Origin: Verrucomicrobiota bacterium
GTDB lineage: Bacteria > Verrucomicrobiota > Verrucomicrobiia > Opitutales > Opitutaceae
Assembly (NCBI GenBank): GCA_016871595.1
Contig: VHCY01000003.1
Span: 1 to 64,000, forward strand
Reading direction: 5' to 3'
Length of the DNA: 64,000 nucleotides
Made by a program: the position numbers and the translations under genes. Each line of letters opens with the position of its first letter. Positions within the stretch are counted from its first letter, which is position 1. The notes below the pieces were generated by a model, which did no database searches, was not told the origin of the DNA, and saw only the letters and a list, made by a program, of their open reading frames with translations. This document shows, in pieces, positions 38,221-47,945 of the stretch.

Positions 38221-40446
38221 ATGTTCCGCCGCCGATCCTTCCTGCCGCTGCACCTTGAACTGTTCGCGCACCTGATCGCGCGCCTGCTCTACCGGGTCCG
38301 GACCTCCGGGCTCGAGGCCTTTCCCGCGCAGGGTGGCGTCCTGCTGATCGCCAACCACCTCTCCTATGTCGACGTGGTGGTCCTGCAGCTCGCGTGCCCG
38401 CGCCCGATCCGGTTCGTCGCCCACCACTGGTTGCGGCGCAACGGTTTCCTGAACTGGTGCTTCGAGCTCTCCGGCAGCATCGGGATCTCCGCGGCGCAGC
38501 CGCGCGCGGGAATGCACGGCGCGGTCGAGGCGCTCCAGCGCGGCGAAGTGGTCTGTGTCTGTCCGGAGGGACACATCTCCCGCACGGGGCAGTTGATGCG
38601 GCTGCATCGGGGCTTCGAGGTCATCGCCGGGCGCGCGGGGGCGCCGGTGGTGGCGGCGGCCATCGACGGTCTCTGGGGCTCCATCTTCTCCTTCGCGGGC
38701 AACAAGTGCCTGTGGAAATCCCCCCGCCTCCTGCCGACGCCCGTCCACGTGGCGTTCGGCCGGCCGCAGCCCGCGGAGCAGGCCGGCGTGGAGTGGGCGC
38801 GGCGCGAGCTCCTCGACTTGGGCGAAATGGCCTTCCAGGAGCGGCCGGTGCTCCGCCGCCACCTCGGGCGCGAGGCCGTCCGCGCGCTCGCGAAGCAGCC
38901 GGGGCGCGTGCTCGTCATCGACCGCACGGCCGACCGCCGGGTGCTTTCCTGCGCCCAGATCTATGCCGCCGCGGCGCTGCTCTCCCGGCGCCTCCGCGAG
39001 CGGGTGCCGGGCCGGCGCGTCGGGATCGTGCTGCCGCCGGGCGCCGGCGGCTTCATCGCCAACCTCGCGGTGGTGATGGCCGGCAAGGTGCCCGTGAACC
39101 TCAACTTCACCGCGGGCCGCGACGCCGTCCTGACCAGCCTGCGCATCGCGGGCATCGAGACGGTGCTCTCCGCCAAGGCGATGCAGGAGAAGGTGCCCGC
39201 ATTCCCCTGGCCCGCCGGCACCCTGGACCTCCGCGCCGAGATCGAGGCCGCGGGCGGCCGGCGCGCGATGGTGCCGTGGCTGCTCGCCGCGTGGCTGCTC
39301 CCCAACCAGGTGTGCGCGAACCTGCTCGGCCTGCCCCGGACCGGCGACCGCGAGGAGGCCGGGTTGCTCTTCACCAGCGGAAGCTCCGGAGAGCCGAAGG
39401 GCGTCGTGCTCACGCACCGCAACATCCTCGCCAACTGCCTGCAGATCTCCTCGCTCTCGATCCTCCCCGAGAGCTCCTCGGTGCTCGGCTGCCTCCCCAT
39501 CTTCCACAGCTTCGGCTTCACCGTCACGCTGTGGTACCCGATCCTCCGCGGCAGCCGCGTGGTCACGGTGCCCAGCCCGCTCGACACCCGGCGCATCATC
39601 GACGCGATCGCGGCCGAGCAGGTGCGGGTGATGGTCGGCGCGCCGACCTTTATCCGTCCGATCCTCAAGAAGGCGCAGCCCGCGGAACTGCGCTCCCTCG
39701 ATCTCGTCGTGACCGGCGCCGAGCGGCTGCCCGATGACCTGCAGGCGGATTTCCTGCGGCAGTTCCACATCGATATCCAGCAGGGGTACGGCCTGACCGA
39801 GACCGCGCCGGCCACGAACATCAACCAGCCGCACCCGCCGGTGATCTTCTCTACCAACGAGCCGCAGGAGGGAAAGCGCGCCGGGGCGGTGGGGCGCCTG
39901 TTGCCCGGCCTGACCGCGCGCATCGTTGATCCCGAGACGATGGAGGAGCGCCCCGAGACCACCACCGGCCTGATTTTGCTGCGGGGCGCCAATGTCTTCG
40001 AGGGCTACCTCGACGATCCCGGCAAGACCCGGCAGGCGTTCTGCCGCGGCTGGTTCGTCACCGGCGACCTCGGGCGATTCGACGAGGACGGTTTCCTCTA
40101 CATTGAGGGCCGGCTGTCGCGCTTCTCGAAGATCGCCGGCGAAATGGTGCCCCACGGGACCGTCGAGATGCGCATTGTCGAGGCCTTCGGCTGGGATCAG
40201 TCGGAGCAACCCGTGGTGTACGTCACGGGCATCCCCGACCAGGCCAAGGGCGAGGCGCTGGTGCTGCTGACCACTGAGACAGTGACGGTGGAGCAGCTGC
40301 GGTCGCGGCTGGCGGAGCGCGGGCTGCCCAACCTCTGGGTGCCGAAGATCATCCACCGGGTGGAGCGGATCCCGATGCTCGGCACCGGCAAGACGGACCT
40401 GAAGCAGTGCCGCGAGCTCGCGCTGCACGCGGTCAAGGGCGGCTAG
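38221..40446 (+). CDS. Bifunctional lysophospholipid acyltransferase / acyl-ACP ligase (Aas-like)
   Basis: PlsC motif ANHLSYVDVV; LLFTSGSSGEPKGVVLTHRN AMP-binding; GYGLTETAP. Confidence 0.88.
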   Translation: MFRRRSFLPLHLELFAHLIARLLYRVRTSGLEAFPAQGGVLLIANHLSYVDVVVLQLACPRPIRFVAHHWLRRNGFLNWCFELSGSIGISAAQPRAGMHGAVEALQRGEVVCVCPEGHISRTGQLMRLHRGFEVIAGRAGAPVVAAAIDGLWGSIFSFAGNKCLWKSPRLLPTPVHVAFGRPQPAEQAGVEWARRELLDLGEMAFQERPVLRRHLGREAVRALAKQPGRVLVIDRTADRRVLSCAQIYAAAALLSRRLRERVPGRRVGIVLPPGAGGFIANLAVVMAGKVPVNLNFTAGRDAVLTSLRIAGIETVLSAKAMQEKVPAFPWPAGTLDLRAEIEAAGGRRAMVPWLLAAWLLPNQVCANLLGLPRTGDREEAGLLFTSGSSGEPKGVVLTHRNILANCLQISSLSILPESSSVLGCLPIFHSFGFTVTLWYPILRGSRVVTVPSPLDTRRIIDAIAAEQVRVMVGAPTFIRPILKKAQPAELRSLDLVVTGAERLPDDLQADFLRQFHIDIQQGYGLTETAPATNINQPHPPVIFSTNEPQEGKRAGAVGRLLPGLTARIVDPETMEERPETTTGLILLRGANVFEGYLDDPGKTRQAFCRGWFVTGDLGRFDEDGFLYIEGRLSRFSKIAGEMVPHGTVEMRIVEAFGWDQSEQPVVYVTGIPDQAKGEALVLLTTETVTVEQLRSRLAERGLPNLWVPKIIHRVERIPMLGTGKTDLKQCRELALHAVKGG

Positions 40447-40458
40447 GCCGCGCGACCG

Positions 40459-41202
40459 TCAGTCCGCCGGCAGGTCGAACAGCTTCCGCCGGCGCCGGCC
40501 GCTCCGGCCCGCGAGGGGCCGCCGCTCCGCCGGGGTCTTGTACGGCCGGTGGCGGTAGCCGGTGCGCTGCGGATCCGCGGCGCACTGCAGCTGGAAGGCC
40601 TGCAGGCGGTCGAAGACGGCGGGTAATTGGCCGGGCAGCGGGTAGTCATCGAGGCCGGCCGCGGCCAGCGCGTTGAGCAGCTCGTGCGTCGCCTCGAGGG
40701 TGGACAGGCAGGCTGGATGGGGCTGCTGCTTGATCACGTAACGGCTGGGGGCCGCGGGCGTGAACATCAGGCGGGGCAGCGCCTGCAGCACGGGGCTGAG
40801 CCGCAGCATCTTCCGGCCCAGCGCCCAGGTGGCATCGAGGATGAACACGACGAGGGTGCGGGTGGCGAGGCGTGCGCGCAGCTCGGCGAGCGCCGGCGCG
40901 CCGGCGGCGGCCGCGGTCGACAGGTTGAGCGCGTTGGCGCCGGGGAATAGCAGCACCGGATGCAGCGCAGGATCCGCCAGCAGCGCCCGCAGTTCCGGGT
41001 GATCCTCGAAACCCACCCCGGTGAAAATGCGGCTGTGCGGCAGGCAGAGGTGCGTCAGGCGGCCGGTGGCCGCCTTCTCCCGCTTGTACTCCTTTGGGTG
41101 CATCAGGAACACGAAGCGGGTGCGCGTCGGCATCGGCACCAGCGACGGGCACCAGCAGAGGGTGCGGGGCCAGAAGCAGCGGTAGCAGGTCTCCCGGCTC
41201 AT
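40459..41202 (-). CDS. DTW domain protein (tRNA-uridine aminocarboxypropyltransferase)
   Basis: CYRCFWPRTLCWC; MHPKEYKREKAATGRLTH; ILDATWALGRKML. Confidence 0.9.
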   Translation of the reverse strand: MSRETCYRCFWPRTLCWCPSLVPMPTRTRFVFLMHPKEYKREKAATGRLTHLCLPHSRIFTGVGFEDHPELRALLADPALHPVLLFPGANALNLSTAAAAGAPALAELRARLATRTLVVFILDATWALGRKMLRLSPVLQALPRLMFTPAAPSRYVIKQQPHPACLSTLEATHELLNALAAAGLDDYPLPGQLPAVFDRLQAFQLQCAADPQRTGYRHRPYKTPAERRPLAGRSGRRRRKLFDLPAD

Positions 41203-41212
41203 CGGGCGCGGT

Positions 41213-42310
41213 TCAGCGCACCACCCGCGCGCCGCCCCCGCCGATCTGCTTCTCCACCTCGCGCCGCGTCGCCATCGAGGTGTCGCCGGGCGTCGTGGAG
41301 GCGAGGGCGCCGTGCGCCGCGCCGTAGTCGACCGCCTTTTGGGCGTCGTTGAACTCCAGGAACCCGAACTGCAGGCCCGACGCGAAGCTGTCGCCGCCGC
41401 CGACCCGGTCGAGGATCTCGAGCTCCGGGTAGGGCCGGCTGGCGTGGAACTTCCCCTCGTGCCAGAGGAGGGCCGACCAGTCGTTGCGGGTGGCGGTGAT
41501 GACGCGGCGCAGGGTGGTCGCGGCCACCTTGAAGTTGGGAAACTCGCGCACCGCGGTGGCGATCATCTCCTGGAACGCCTCGGTCTCGATCCGGGAGAGG
41601 CCGTGGTCCGCCCCGCGGACCTCGAAGCCGAGCGAGGCCGTGAAGTCCTCCTCGTTGCCGATCATCACGTCCACGTGGCGGGCGATCTCGCGGTTGACCT
41701 CCTGAGCCTTGCGCAGCCCGCCGATCGTCTTCCAGAGGGAAGGGCGGTAGTTCAGGTCGTAGCTGACGATCACGCCGTGGCGCTTCGCAGCCTGGACCGC
41801 CTCGATCGCAAGGGCGGCCGTCGAGGCCGAGAGCGCGGCGAAGATGCCCCCGGTGTGGAACCAGCGCGCACCGAGTTGCCCGAAGATGCGGTCCCAGTCG
41901 AAGTCGCCCGGCTTGAGCTGCGAGGCCGCGGTGTTGCCGCGGTCGGAGTTGCCCACGGCGCCGCGGATGCCGAAGCCGCGCTCGGTGAAGTTGAGCCCGT
42001 TGCGCACGGTGCGGCCGATGCCGTCGTCCTCGCGCCAGCGGATGAAGTCGGTCGCGACGCCCCCCTGCAGGATGCAGTCCTCGATTAGGTGGCCTACTTC
42101 ATTGTCGACGAAGGCGGTGCAGACGGCGGTGCGGAGGCCGAAGCACTTCCGCAGCCCGCGCGACGTGTTGTACTCCCCGCCACCCTCCCAGACCTTGAAT
42201 TCACGGGCGGTGCGGATGCGTCCCTCGCCGGGATCGAGGCGCAGCATCACTTCGCCGAGGGAGATCTGATCGAAGGCCGTGGAACCGGCCGGCTTAAGGG
42301 GAAGGCTCAT
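41213..42310 (-). CDS. PfkB family sugar kinase (2-keto-3-deoxygluconate kinase-like)
   Basis: LGEVMLRLDPGEGRIRTAREFKVWEGGGEYNTSRGLR; DRVGGGDSFASGLQFGF. Confidence 0.87.
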   Translation of the reverse strand: MSLPLKPAGSTAFDQISLGEVMLRLDPGEGRIRTAREFKVWEGGGEYNTSRGLRKCFGLRTAVCTAFVDNEVGHLIEDCILQGGVATDFIRWREDDGIGRTVRNGLNFTERGFGIRGAVGNSDRGNTAASQLKPGDFDWDRIFGQLGARWFHTGGIFAALSASTAALAIEAVQAAKRHGVIVSYDLNYRPSLWKTIGGLRKAQEVNREIARHVDVMIGNEEDFTASLGFEVRGADHGLSRIETEAFQEMIATAVREFPNFKVAATTLRRVITATRNDWSALLWHEGKFHASRPYPELEILDRVGGGDSFASGLQFGFLEFNDAQKAVDYGAAHGALASTTPGDTSMATRREVEKQIGGGGARVVR

Positions 42311-42351
42311 ATCTGGAGAGGGGGCAGGCTAGGCCGCGCGGGGAGCGCCGG

Positions 42352-43647
42352 TCAACCCGCCGCCGGCAGGGAGATCAGGAACTCCGCGCCGCCGCCCGTC
42401 CCCGGCCCGAGCGCGATCGTGCCGCCGTGGCTGGTGACGATCGCGTACACGGTGGACAACCCCAGCCCTGTGCCGCCCCGCTCCGCCTTGGTGGTGAAGA
42501 AGGGCTCGAAGACGCGGTCCCGCAGCTCCTCGGGGATGCCCGGACCGTTGTCGGTGACGCGCAGCTGCGCGACGCCGGCGCCCCCGGCCGCCCGGGCGGC
42601 GGGACCGGGCCCCACCTCGACCCGCACCCGGCCGCCTTCGGCCATCGCGTCGCGGGAGTTGATCACGAGGTTGAGCAGCACCTGCTCCAACTGGACCGGG
42701 TCGATGCGCACGCGGGGGGCTGGCGCCCGCTCAACTTCCACCCGGACGCGGCTGCCCGCGGCCTGCCGCAGGAGCGGCACCGCGCGGGCGACGGCCTCGC
42801 CGAGGTCCAACTCACGGGCCTGCCCGGCGCCTGGCCGGCTGAACTCGAGGAGCCGGCGGGTGAGACCGCGCCCCTGGTCGAGGGCCTGCCGGAGGATCCG
42901 GCCGTAGCGGTCCCCACCGGAGGGCGCGGGGCCGGCGGCCTCGCCCTGGAGCGCCTCGACGGCGCCGCCGACGACCGTCAGGACGTTGTTGAAATCGTGG
43001 GCCACGCCGCCCGCCATCCGCCCCATCGCCTCCATCCGCTGCATATGCCGGAGCTGGGCGTCGCGCTCCTCGCGCAGCACGGCGGCACCCCAGGCCTGCG
43101 CCGCGATGCGCAGCACCGAGACCTCGAAGCGATCCCACGGCGCCCGCGGGCTGCAGGCGTCGAAACCGATCATCCCGTGGATGCGGGCGCCGGCGAAGAT
43201 GGGCTGCACGAGCAGCGACAGAATCTGCTGCGCCTCGAGGATCGGCCGTTCGGAGGGCGGGAACTCCGCGATTTCCCCGAAGATCGGCTCCCCGCGGAGC
43301 AACGTCTCCTGCCAGCGGCCGTAGCCCGCGTCGATCAGGTCCAGCCCCTGCAAGTCCGGGTTGTCGATCTGGGCCGAGATGCCGGGTGCCGTCCACTCGT
43401 ACCGCTGCGTGACCAGATAGCGGCCGTCTGCCTTGCGTTGGAATTCGAACAGGTACGCCCGGCTGACGCCGCTGGCCTCGCCGAGGAGGCGTAGCACCGG
43501 GCCGGCAAATTCGCGCGTCTGGAGGGAGCCGGTCATCAGGCCGACGGCGGTCGCCACCGCCGCGACCACGGCCTCGCTCCGGTCCCGTGGGTTGGCGGCG
43601 GGTTGCGGCACGGGGACGGCAGCGGAAGGTTCGCCGGGGTCGGGCAT
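42352..43647 (-). CDS. GAF-domain sensor histidine kinase
   Basis: GGVAHDFNNVLTVVGG H-box; NLVINSRDAM N-box; DNGPGIPEELRDRVFEPFFTTK; GTGLGLSTVY. Confidence 0.92.
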   Translation of the reverse strand: MPDPGEPSAAVPVPQPAANPRDRSEAVVAAVATAVGLMTGSLQTREFAGPVLRLLGEASGVSRAYLFEFQRKADGRYLVTQRYEWTAPGISAQIDNPDLQGLDLIDAGYGRWQETLLRGEPIFGEIAEFPPSERPILEAQQILSLLVQPIFAGARIHGMIGFDACSPRAPWDRFEVSVLRIAAQAWGAAVLREERDAQLRHMQRMEAMGRMAGGVAHDFNNVLTVVGGAVEALQGEAAGPAPSGGDRYGRILRQALDQGRGLTRRLLEFSRPGAGQARELDLGEAVARAVPLLRQAAGSRVRVEVERAPAPRVRIDPVQLEQVLLNLVINSRDAMAEGGRVRVEVGPGPAARAAGGAGVAQLRVTDNGPGIPEELRDRVFEPFFTTKAERGGTGLGLSTVYAIVTSHGGTIALGPGTGGGAEFLISLPAAG

Positions 43648-43735
43648 CCGGCGTTTGTGCGGCGCCCATCCCGGGAGGGCAAGATTCGCGAGGCCTGGGC
43701 CGGCGGATGTCCCACCCCGCTGCTAAAGTGGGCGG

Positions 43736-43936
43736 ATGATGACCCAACCCACCCGTCGCACCGGTTTCGGCCTTTGGGATTCCCACCGCCAGGTGGCCCG
43801 CCGCCAGCAGCGTCTCCGCGATGAGGCGGAGCAGACCCCGCCCGGTCCCGATGAGGACCCGGCGCTGCCGCCGCCGGAGCCGGACGTTTGGCCCCCCGCG
43901 ATCTGGCGGCGGGAGGAACGGCCGCTGGCGGCCTGA
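43736..43936 (+). CDS. Small proline/arginine-rich hypothetical ORF
   Basis: 66-aa ORF in the divergent interval; only weak support (position, GC-rich codons). Confidence 0.3.
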   Translation: MMTQPTRRTGFGLWDSHRQVARRQQRLRDEAEQTPPGPDEDPALPPPEPDVWPPAIWRREERPLAA

Positions 43937-44061
43937 GGCGGCAGGGCGAGGGTCTGCTCTTGACCCGGCGGCCCGCCGGCGGCGAGCCTCGCCGGTCACA
44001 CGGGACGGATGCGTTCCGGCGTTCCGCCGGGCTCCTCCGTCCAACTCCCTCCCAGCAGCCT

Positions 44062-45144
44062 ATGAACCACGGTCTCAACCTTCGTCCCTCCGGCGCCCTC
44101 GACTTCGTGTCGCTGGGGGCCCTGATCCACCGCCTCGACCCGGGCATCATCCCGTTCCGGAAGGCGAGCCACTGCGACATCCACGTGAGTGGCGGTGAGT
44201 TCAACGTCGCGGCCAACCTGGCGGACTGCTTCCGGCTCAACACTGGCGTGGTCTCCGCGATGGTCGACTACCCGATCGGCGACCTGATCGCGGAGCGGGT
44301 GCGGGCGATGGGCGTGCGGCCGTTCTACAAGCGCTTCAAGCACGACGGCGTCCGGGGACCGAATATGGCCACGGTGTACAGCGACCGCGGCCAGGGCGTG
44401 CGCGCCCCGGTCGTGTTCTACAACCGCAGCAACGAGGCGGCGGCGCAGCTCAAGCCGGGTGACTTCAACTGGAGCGAGATCTTCGGGCCCGGCGTGCGCT
44501 GGTTCCACAGCGGTGGCATCTTCGCGGCGCTCTCCGAGACCACCGGCGAGCTGATCGTCGAGGCGATGCAGGCCGCCAAGGCGGCCGGGGCCGTGACCTC
44601 CTTTGACCTCAACTACCGCGCGAAGCTCTGGGACATCTGGGGCGGCCAGTCCAAGGCCCTCGACGTGCTCGGCCGCATCGTGCGGAACGTCGACGTGCTG
44701 GTCGGCAACGAGGAGGACCTGCAGAAGGGCCTCGGCATCGAGGGGCAGGACGTGGAGTCGAAGTCCAAGCTCGATCCCTCCGCCTTCTTCGCGCTCATCG
44801 AGAAGGCTGTGCGCAAGTTCCCCAACGTGAAGGCGGTCGCCACCACCCTGCGGGAAGTGCACTCGACTAACCGCCACACCTGGGGCGCGGTCGCCTGGAT
44901 GAACGGCAAGACCTACCAGTCCCCGACCTGCGAGCTCGACGTGGTGGACCGCGTCGGCGGCGGCGACGGCTACGCGGCGGGCTTCATCTACGGGCTGCTC
45001 TCCGGGGCCTCGGAACAGGAGGCGGTGAACCTGGGCTGGTCCCACGGGGCGCTGCTGACCACGTTCCCCGGCGACACCACGATGGCGACGGTCGAGCAGG
45101 TGCAGGCCTTCGCCAAGGGCGGCTCCGCGCGCATCCAACGCTGA
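44062..45144 (+). CDS. PfkB family sugar kinase (KDG kinase-like, paralog of 41213..42310)
   Basis: LGALIHRLDPGIIPFRKASHCDIHVSGGEFNVAANLADCF; DRVGGGDGYAAGFIYGL; shared GGIFAALS and PGDT(S/T)MAT. Confidence 0.87.
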   Translation: MNHGLNLRPSGALDFVSLGALIHRLDPGIIPFRKASHCDIHVSGGEFNVAANLADCFRLNTGVVSAMVDYPIGDLIAERVRAMGVRPFYKRFKHDGVRGPNMATVYSDRGQGVRAPVVFYNRSNEAAAQLKPGDFNWSEIFGPGVRWFHSGGIFAALSETTGELIVEAMQAAKAAGAVTSFDLNYRAKLWDIWGGQSKALDVLGRIVRNVDVLVGNEEDLQKGLGIEGQDVESKSKLDPSAFFALIEKAVRKFPNVKAVATTLREVHSTNRHTWGAVAWMNGKTYQSPTCELDVVDRVGGGDGYAAGFIYGLLSGASEQEAVNLGWSHGALLTTFPGDTTMATVEQVQAFAKGGSARIQR

Positions 45145-45177
45145 GTTGACCGCCGCCAGCCGGCGCGCAACCTCCCC

Positions 45178-45206
45178 GGGCGGCCCGTTCACGGCCGCCC
45201 TTTTTT
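45178..45206 (+). terminator. Intrinsic terminator-like hairpin abutting the next start codon
   Basis: Stem GGGCGGCC (45178-45185) / GGCCGCCC (45193-45200) plus TTTTTT (45201-45206), then ATG at 45207. Confidence 0.8.
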
Positions 45207-46481
45207 ATGCTCTATTTCGCCCGCGGCTCCGCGACCGACCGACTCACCGCTGAAGACCTGCGCGCCGGCGTGCGCGCCGCGCTGGACCGCCTCGGCCCGC
45301 GCCACCGCGTGCTGGCGGTCCCGCCGGACTTCACCCGGTTCCACTCCCAGGCCGGTCCGCTGACCTGCCTCGTCCACGAGTACTACGGCGACCGCCTCAC
45401 GGACGTGCTGCCCGCGCTGGGCACGCATTCGCCGATGACGCCGGAGCAGTTGCACGAGATGTTCCCGACCGTGCCGGCCGACCGCTTCCGGGTGCACAAC
45501 TGGCGCACGGGCATCACCACGGTGGGCACGGTGCCGGCGGAATTCGTCCGGACGGTCTCCGAGGGCGCGGTGGAGTTCCCGTGGCCGGCCCAGGTCGCGA
45601 ACCTGATCGCGGAAGGCGGCCACGACCTGATCCTGTCGATCGGCCAGGTGGTGCCGCACGAGGTCATCGGGATGGCCAACTACAACAAGAACATCTTCGT
45701 CGGCACGGGCGGGGTGGAGGGGATCAACAAGAGCCACTTCGTCGGCGCCGCCTACGGGATGGAGCGGATGATGGGCCGCGCGGACACGCCGGTCCGGCGC
45801 ATCCTGAACTACGCCGGCGAGCACTTCACCCGGCACCTCTCGATTGTTTACATTCACACGGTGGTGGCCCGGGGGGCGGGCGGGGCGCTGGAGGTCCGCG
45901 GGCTCTTCATCGGGGATGACGCGGAGGTGTTCAACCGGGCCGCCGCGCTCTCGCTCGAGGTCAACTTCGAGATGCTGGAGGCCCCGTTGAACAAGGTGGT
46001 GGTGCACCTCGACCCCGCCGAGTTCAAGAGCACCTGGCTCGGCAATAAGGCGGTCTACCGCACCCGGATGGCGATGGCCGACGGAGGCGAACTGCTCATC
46101 CTCGCCCCGGGACTTCGCGAATTCGGCGAGGACCACGAGATCGACCGGCTCATCCGCAAATACGGCTACCGGGGCACGCCGGCCACCTTGGCGGCCACCC
46201 GGGCGAACCCGGAGCTCCAGCAAAACCTGAGCGCCGCCGCCCACCTGATCCACGGGTCGAGCGAGGGCCGCTTCGGGATCACCTATTGCCCGGGCCATCT
46301 GTCCCGCGCCGAGATCGAGGGGGTCGGTTTCAAATGGGCGGACCTCGCCGAGACCACCCGGCGCTACGACCCCGCGCGGCTCCGCGACGGCTGGAACACG
46401 CTGCCTGACGGCGAGCGCATCTTCTATATCTCGAACCCGGCCCTCGGACTCTGGGCCTACCGGGGACGGTTCAGCGCCTGA
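45207..46481 (+). CDS. LarA-like nickel-dependent racemase/epimerase (DUF2088; D-mannonate epimerase-like)
   Basis: VPPDFTRFHSQAG; LSIGQVVPHEVIGMANYNKNIFVGTGG. Confidence 0.85.
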   Translation: MLYFARGSATDRLTAEDLRAGVRAALDRLGPRHRVLAVPPDFTRFHSQAGPLTCLVHEYYGDRLTDVLPALGTHSPMTPEQLHEMFPTVPADRFRVHNWRTGITTVGTVPAEFVRTVSEGAVEFPWPAQVANLIAEGGHDLILSIGQVVPHEVIGMANYNKNIFVGTGGVEGINKSHFVGAAYGMERMMGRADTPVRRILNYAGEHFTRHLSIVYIHTVVARGAGGALEVRGLFIGDDAEVFNRAAALSLEVNFEMLEAPLNKVVVHLDPAEFKSTWLGNKAVYRTRMAMADGGELLILAPGLREFGEDHEIDRLIRKYGYRGTPATLAATRANPELQQNLSAAAHLIHGSSEGRFGITYCPGHLSRAEIEGVGFKWADLAETTRRYDPARLRDGWNTLPDGERIFYISNPALGLWAYRGRFSA

Positions 46482-46492
46482 GCGCGCCCGCG

Positions 46493-47929
46493 ATGAAGCG
46501 CTTTCCCGCCGCCACCGCCGCGCTGCGGCGCCGCCTCGGGTCGCGCGTGGTCCGGACGGACCAGGCCGAGCTGGCCGAGGCGGGCCTCGACGGATCCAAA
46601 CTTTCCGTCCTCCCGGAGGCGCGCATCCGCGTGCGCCGCGAGTCCGACGTCGGCGTGGTCCTGGCTTTCGCGAACCGGTACCGGGTCCCGGTGACGACGC
46701 GGGGCCGCGGCACAACCCTCACCGGCTCAGCCGTCCCCGTCCACGGTGGGTGGGTGCTGGACCTCCTGGCTCTCGATGCCATCCGCATCGACGCGGAGGC
46801 CGGGATGGCGCACGTGCAGGCCGGCGCCAACGTGGCCGCGCTGCAACGGGCCGCGGAGGACGCCGGTTGGTTTTATCCGCCCGACCCCTCCTCGCGCGAG
46901 TACTGCACCATTGGCGGCAACATCGCCTGCAACGCCGGCGGGATGCACGGGGGCAAGCACGGCGTCACCCGCGACTTCGTGATTTCCCTGCGGGGCTACC
47001 TGCCCACCGGCGAGGCGGTGGAATGGGGCACCCCGACGAAGAAGTTCTCGGCCGGCTTCAACCTGCGCGACCTCTGGATCGGCGCGGAGGGAATGCTCGG
47101 GGTTGTGACCGGCGCGGTGCTGAAACTCCTGCCGCGGCCGGCGGAACGCTGGACCCTGCTGACCGCTTTCCGCGACGAGGCGGCGGCGCTGCGGGCGGCG
47201 CTGGCCCTGTTTCGCGCGCGGGTGCAGCCGACGATCTGCGAGTTCCTTGACCGGGACAGCGTGCGTTGCGCCGAGCGCGCCACCGGCCAGGCGGTGTTTC
47301 CCGGGCAGCCTGGCCGCGCCGTGATCCTGCTCGAGTTCGCGGGCTCGCGCGGCGAACTGCGGGAGCAGCGGCCCCTCGTCCGGGCCTGGGCCGGGGCGCA
47401 CGCGCAGGCCCACCGGGCGGCCCGGTCCCGCGCGGAGGCGGAGCAGCTCTGGGCGGTCCGCCGCAAGTGCTCCGGCGCGATGTTCGAACTGGGCGACGCG
47501 AAGCTGAACGAGGATGTCGTGGTGCCGATGCGGAGCTACCTCGCGCTGGCGCGTTTCCTGGTCCGGCTACGTCGGGAGTCCGGCCTCGCGATTCCGACCT
47601 TCGGTCACCTCGCGGACGGCAACCTGCACGTGAACATAATGTACCATCAGGCCGTGGCGCGCGAACGGCGGGCCGCGGAACGCGCGGTCCGGCGGCTGAT
47701 GACCGAGGTCGTCGCCCTCGGGGGGGCGATCTCGGGGGAGCACGGGATCGGGTTGGCGAAGACGCCATTCCTGCGGATCCAGCATTCGCCGGCGCAGATT
47801 CGGGCGATGCAGGCGGTCAAGCGGGCCCTCGACCCGGCGGGCATCCTCAATCCGGGCAAAATGTTCTCGGTCTTCGAGGTCTGGAAACACCCGCGGGCCG
47901 CGGTGCGTTTCCCTTGGGATCACAAGTGA
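46493..47929 (+). CDS. FAD-linked oxidoreductase (GlcD/D-lactate dehydrogenase-like)
   Basis: VPVTTRGRGTTLTGSAVP; YCTIGGNIACNAGGMHGGKHGVTRDF; FGHLADGNLHVNI; SGEHGIGLAKTPFL. Confidence 0.92.
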   Translation: MKRFPAATAALRRRLGSRVVRTDQAELAEAGLDGSKLSVLPEARIRVRRESDVGVVLAFANRYRVPVTTRGRGTTLTGSAVPVHGGWVLDLLALDAIRIDAEAGMAHVQAGANVAALQRAAEDAGWFYPPDPSSREYCTIGGNIACNAGGMHGGKHGVTRDFVISLRGYLPTGEAVEWGTPTKKFSAGFNLRDLWIGAEGMLGVVTGAVLKLLPRPAERWTLLTAFRDEAAALRAALALFRARVQPTICEFLDRDSVRCAERATGQAVFPGQPGRAVILLEFAGSRGELREQRPLVRAWAGAHAQAHRAARSRAEAEQLWAVRRKCSGAMFELGDAKLNEDVVVPMRSYLALARFLVRLRRESGLAIPTFGHLADGNLHVNIMYHQAVARERRAAERAVRRLMTEVVALGGAISGEHGIGLAKTPFLRIQHSPAQIRAMQAVKRALDPAGILNPGKMFSVFEVWKHPRAAVRFPWDHK

Positions 47930-47945
47930 GCCCCGGCCGCGGGCC

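Noticed and set aside
37228-40428. 1066-aa minus-strand ORF opposite the TOPRIM-like and Aas genes
   Set aside because: Same antisense artefact; composition mirrors codon positions of the real genes
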